The position numbers were made by a program, and so were the translations under genes. The notes under the pieces were generated by a model that did no database searches, was not told where the DNA came from, and saw nothing but the letters and a program-made list of their open reading frames with translations. Shown in pieces: positions 33,957-35,277 of a DNA stretch of 35,277 bases (the stretch's first letter is position 1; each line of letters starts with the position of its first letter). Origin of the DNA: Aquabacter cavernae (GTDB lineage Bacteria > Pseudomonadota > Alphaproteobacteria > Rhizobiales > Xanthobacteraceae); NCBI RefSeq assembly GCF_003993795.1, contig NZ_RWKV01000012.1:1-35277 (forward strand). Direction: 5' to 3'.

Positions 33957-34364
33957 ATGCTCGGCTCGCGTGAACTGCGCTATCTCGCCGTGGTGGTGGC
34001 GGGATATGGCGTCGATTTCGGCGTTTCCTTCTCGGCCTTCAAGCTGCTGGGCCTGCCCTTGCCCGCCGCCGCCTGCGTGGGCTTCGCCCTGGCGGTGGCG
34101 TTCAACTATCTCGCCCACGAATTCTGGACCTTCGCCGGGACCCGGCGCACCGGCTATGGCGCGCGCTTCGGCAAGTTCATCGGCGTCGCCCTGTTCACAC
34201 TGCTGGTGCGCGTGGGCGTGATCTTCGCGCTCGACCCTTTCGCCTCTTCGGACATGGCCCATGCGGCGCTGCTGGTTGGGGCGGCGGGCGTGTCGCTGGG
34301 GGTGAACTACGTGCTCACCCGCTTCGCGGTGTTCGGCGGCCGGGACATGGAGCCGATGGCATAA
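33957..34364 (+). CDS. GtrA-family membrane protein
   Basis: A 135-residue GtrA-like protein with four predicted membrane helices (about 5-26, 30-52, 70-92 and 98-120). The family signatures are ELRYLAVVVAGYGVDFGV, VAFNYLAHEFWTF and GVNYVLTRFAVF. GtrA proteins are proposed flippases for undecaprenyl-phosphate-linked sugars that act with GtrB-like transferases. GAGGGGAGGG precedes the ATG; a GTG at 33942 would add five residues and overlap the oxidoreductase stop. It closes the operon, with a large hairpin immediately after. Confidence 0.9.
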   Translation: MLGSRELRYLAVVVAGYGVDFGVSFSAFKLLGLPLPAAACVGFALAVAFNYLAHEFWTFAGTRRTGYGARFGKFIGVALFTLLVRVGVIFALDPFASSDMAHAALLVGAAGVSLGVNYVLTRFAVFGGRDMEPMA

Positions 34365-34365
34365 G

Positions 34366-34408
34366 ACATCCGCCGCTACCCACGACCCGCACCGAAGCGG
34401 ACGGATGT
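34366..34408 (+). terminator. Hairpin at the end of the sugar operon
   Basis: ACATCCGCCGCT (34366-34377) pairs with AGCGGACGGATGT (34396-34408) with one bulged base. The loop is about 18 bases. It lies directly after the GtrA stop codon. No T-run follows, so it may be an mRNA 3' structure rather than an efficient rho-independent terminator. Confidence 0.55.
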
Positions 34409-35227
34409 GATGTCGGCGATGCGCTAGAAGCGGAAGTTTGCTCTGGCTATCTCGAATGGCCGATTTGGGGCCGACTGCCGACAGTCCACTATCGGAGTAA
34501 GCTCAGCGAATAGCTGCCGTTTGGCCCCGCCTAAGCGCATCGTCCGCGACGGCGAACTGACCTATTGGGTGGCCGAAAATTTCTTACCCATTGGGCGGCA
34601 AGCCTGAACGCAACAGCCTCTTGGAATAGAACCCTTGCAGTCAGAATCTGTGCCTGAGGGCTAGCCATTACGATTCCAGAATGAGGCTGAACTGAGTAGT
34701 AGCCTGTCATCGCCGAGGCGCCGGCAAATCTGGTCCTGCGCGCGATGGCATTTAGCGTCCCACGGTTTTCAAGCCGATAAGTGGTCACCGATATATGTTC
34801 GCTGCCGGGCGGAGCGCCCGGATGAATGGCCGGCCTGAACTGCTGTAATCCTAAGCGGGCGATCTCGATCGATTGTCGGTCGATCGCCTGGTTTTCTTAA
34901 TCGACAAAAGCGATCTTAATCGACTGGTCGGGGACTGCCTCAGCGTCCATCGCATGAGCGCAAAACTACTGGGGTGGTGGCACGTCGGTGATAGCCGACC
35001 CGAGCCCGTCACTAGATAGGCCAGCGCGCCGTCGGTGCGTTGGAGGGGGTTGATGCTGGTCCCCGCCATCCGGATATCTCCGCTGGTCGACCGTGGCCGG
35101 TCGTGAATGAGGTGCGCAAGACAGGGGTGCCAGATGCATCTCTTACTTCCCCTAGGTGACATACCCATAAACGGGATTCCCAGCGGAGCGTTGTTTTGAT
35201 TCACTGATCTCAACCCTGGAGGTTGAG
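34409..35227. other. Gene-poor, less GC-rich junction region
   Basis: About 820 bp with no gene I can support. Base composition is visibly less GC-rich than the rest of the window, with runs such as AAAATTTCTTACC (about 34577) and GGTTTTCTTAATCGAC (about 34890). Two minus-strand frames (34531-34788, 85 codons; 34851-35273, 140 codons) match no family I recognise, and the second runs antisense into the transposase start. TCGATCGATTGTCGGTCGATCG (34866-34887) is a small AT/CG palindrome cluster. It is probably decayed mobile-element or transferred DNA next to an insertion sequence. A CTAG at 35152-35155 could mark the IS junction. Confidence 0.55.
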
Positions 35228-35277
35228 ATGGCGCGCTTTGACCTGACGGATTTCGAGTGGTCGGTGATCGCACCGCT
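35228..35277 (+). CDS. IS5-family transposase, N-terminal start (partial)
   Basis: The last 50 bases encode MARFDLTDFEWSVIAP and run off the window. This is the standard N-terminus of IS5-family transposases (L-T-D-x-E-W-x-x-I-x-P-L). TGGAGG lies about six bases before the ATG. The element reads in the same direction as the transposase end at 3-107, but the two visible fragments are opposite ends of a protein and cannot be compared. Confidence 0.8.
   Translation, partial: MARFDLTDFEWSVIAP

Noticed and set aside
34531-34788. 85-codon minus-strand open frame
   Set aside because: No recognisable family, no good ribosome site and a location in degraded-looking DNA. It is described in the junction region but not called a gene.
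34851-35273. 140-codon minus-strand open frame at the right edge
   Set aside because: It runs antisense through the transposase start and its ribosome site, is rich in Arg/Ser/Pro, and matches no family.
3-35277. Composite transposon bounded by the two IS5-family fragments
   Set aside because: Only the C-terminal end of one transposase and the N-terminal end of the other are visible, so they cannot be shown to be the same element. The interior holds housekeeping genes, so cargo status is unlikely.

Overview
The window is a high-GC chromosomal segment of an alphaproteobacterium. The hisB-DUF2628-hisH-hisA-hisF-hisE-coaA gene order, GapR (DUF2312), DUF1036 and DUF1244 proteins, a FixL/FixJ pair and a FixK-type regulator all point to Hyphomicrobiales (Rhizobiales). 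Xanthobacteraceae is my best guess; this is inference from gene content. No tRNA, rRNA, CRISPR array or phage module was seen.

Layout. 1-107 is the 3' end of an IS5-type transposase, followed by palindromic repeats and a membrane protein gene. 1118-5737 is the late histidine-biosynthesis operon ending in pantothenate kinase (coaA). 5738-9138 holds repeats, a PhnA-like gene, pyruvate kinase and two small DUF genes. 9159-14358, read on the minus strand, is a signalling block: receiver protein, FixK-like regulator, PAS-PAS histidine kinase, receiver protein, receiver-GGDEF-EAL protein. After gapR comes an arginine-dependent acid-resistance-like cluster (second APC transporter, adiA, adiC; 14883-20150). 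A truncated hemoglobin, mobA, a small DUF559 nuclease gene boxed by long inverted repeats, the helicase hrpB and a WD40 protein follow. 25803-28955 holds fixJ, fixL and a tandem universal stress protein. 29163-34364 is a tightly coupled six-gene operon with sugar-modification functions: two Rossmann/TIM-barrel sugar enzymes, two GT2-like proteins, an FAD oxidoreductase and a GtrA-type membrane protein. The last ~0.9 kb is a less GC-rich, gene-poor junction leading into the 5' end of another IS5-family transposase.

How the genes connect. FixL (heme-PAS kinase) and FixJ lie 12 kb from a FixK-like gene that has a FixJ-box-like sequence upstream. Three TTGA-N6-TCAA type (FNR/FixK) boxes occur, upstream of the stress-protein gene, of the receiver gene and (imperfect) of the PAS kinase. 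Together they suggest one low-oxygen regulon whose sensor, relay and several targets are all in this window.

The most unusual structures are the ~706-bp DUF559 unit, whose ~125-bp near-identical inverted termini are each palindromic, and the six-gene sugar/oxidoreductase operon, whose product I cannot name.
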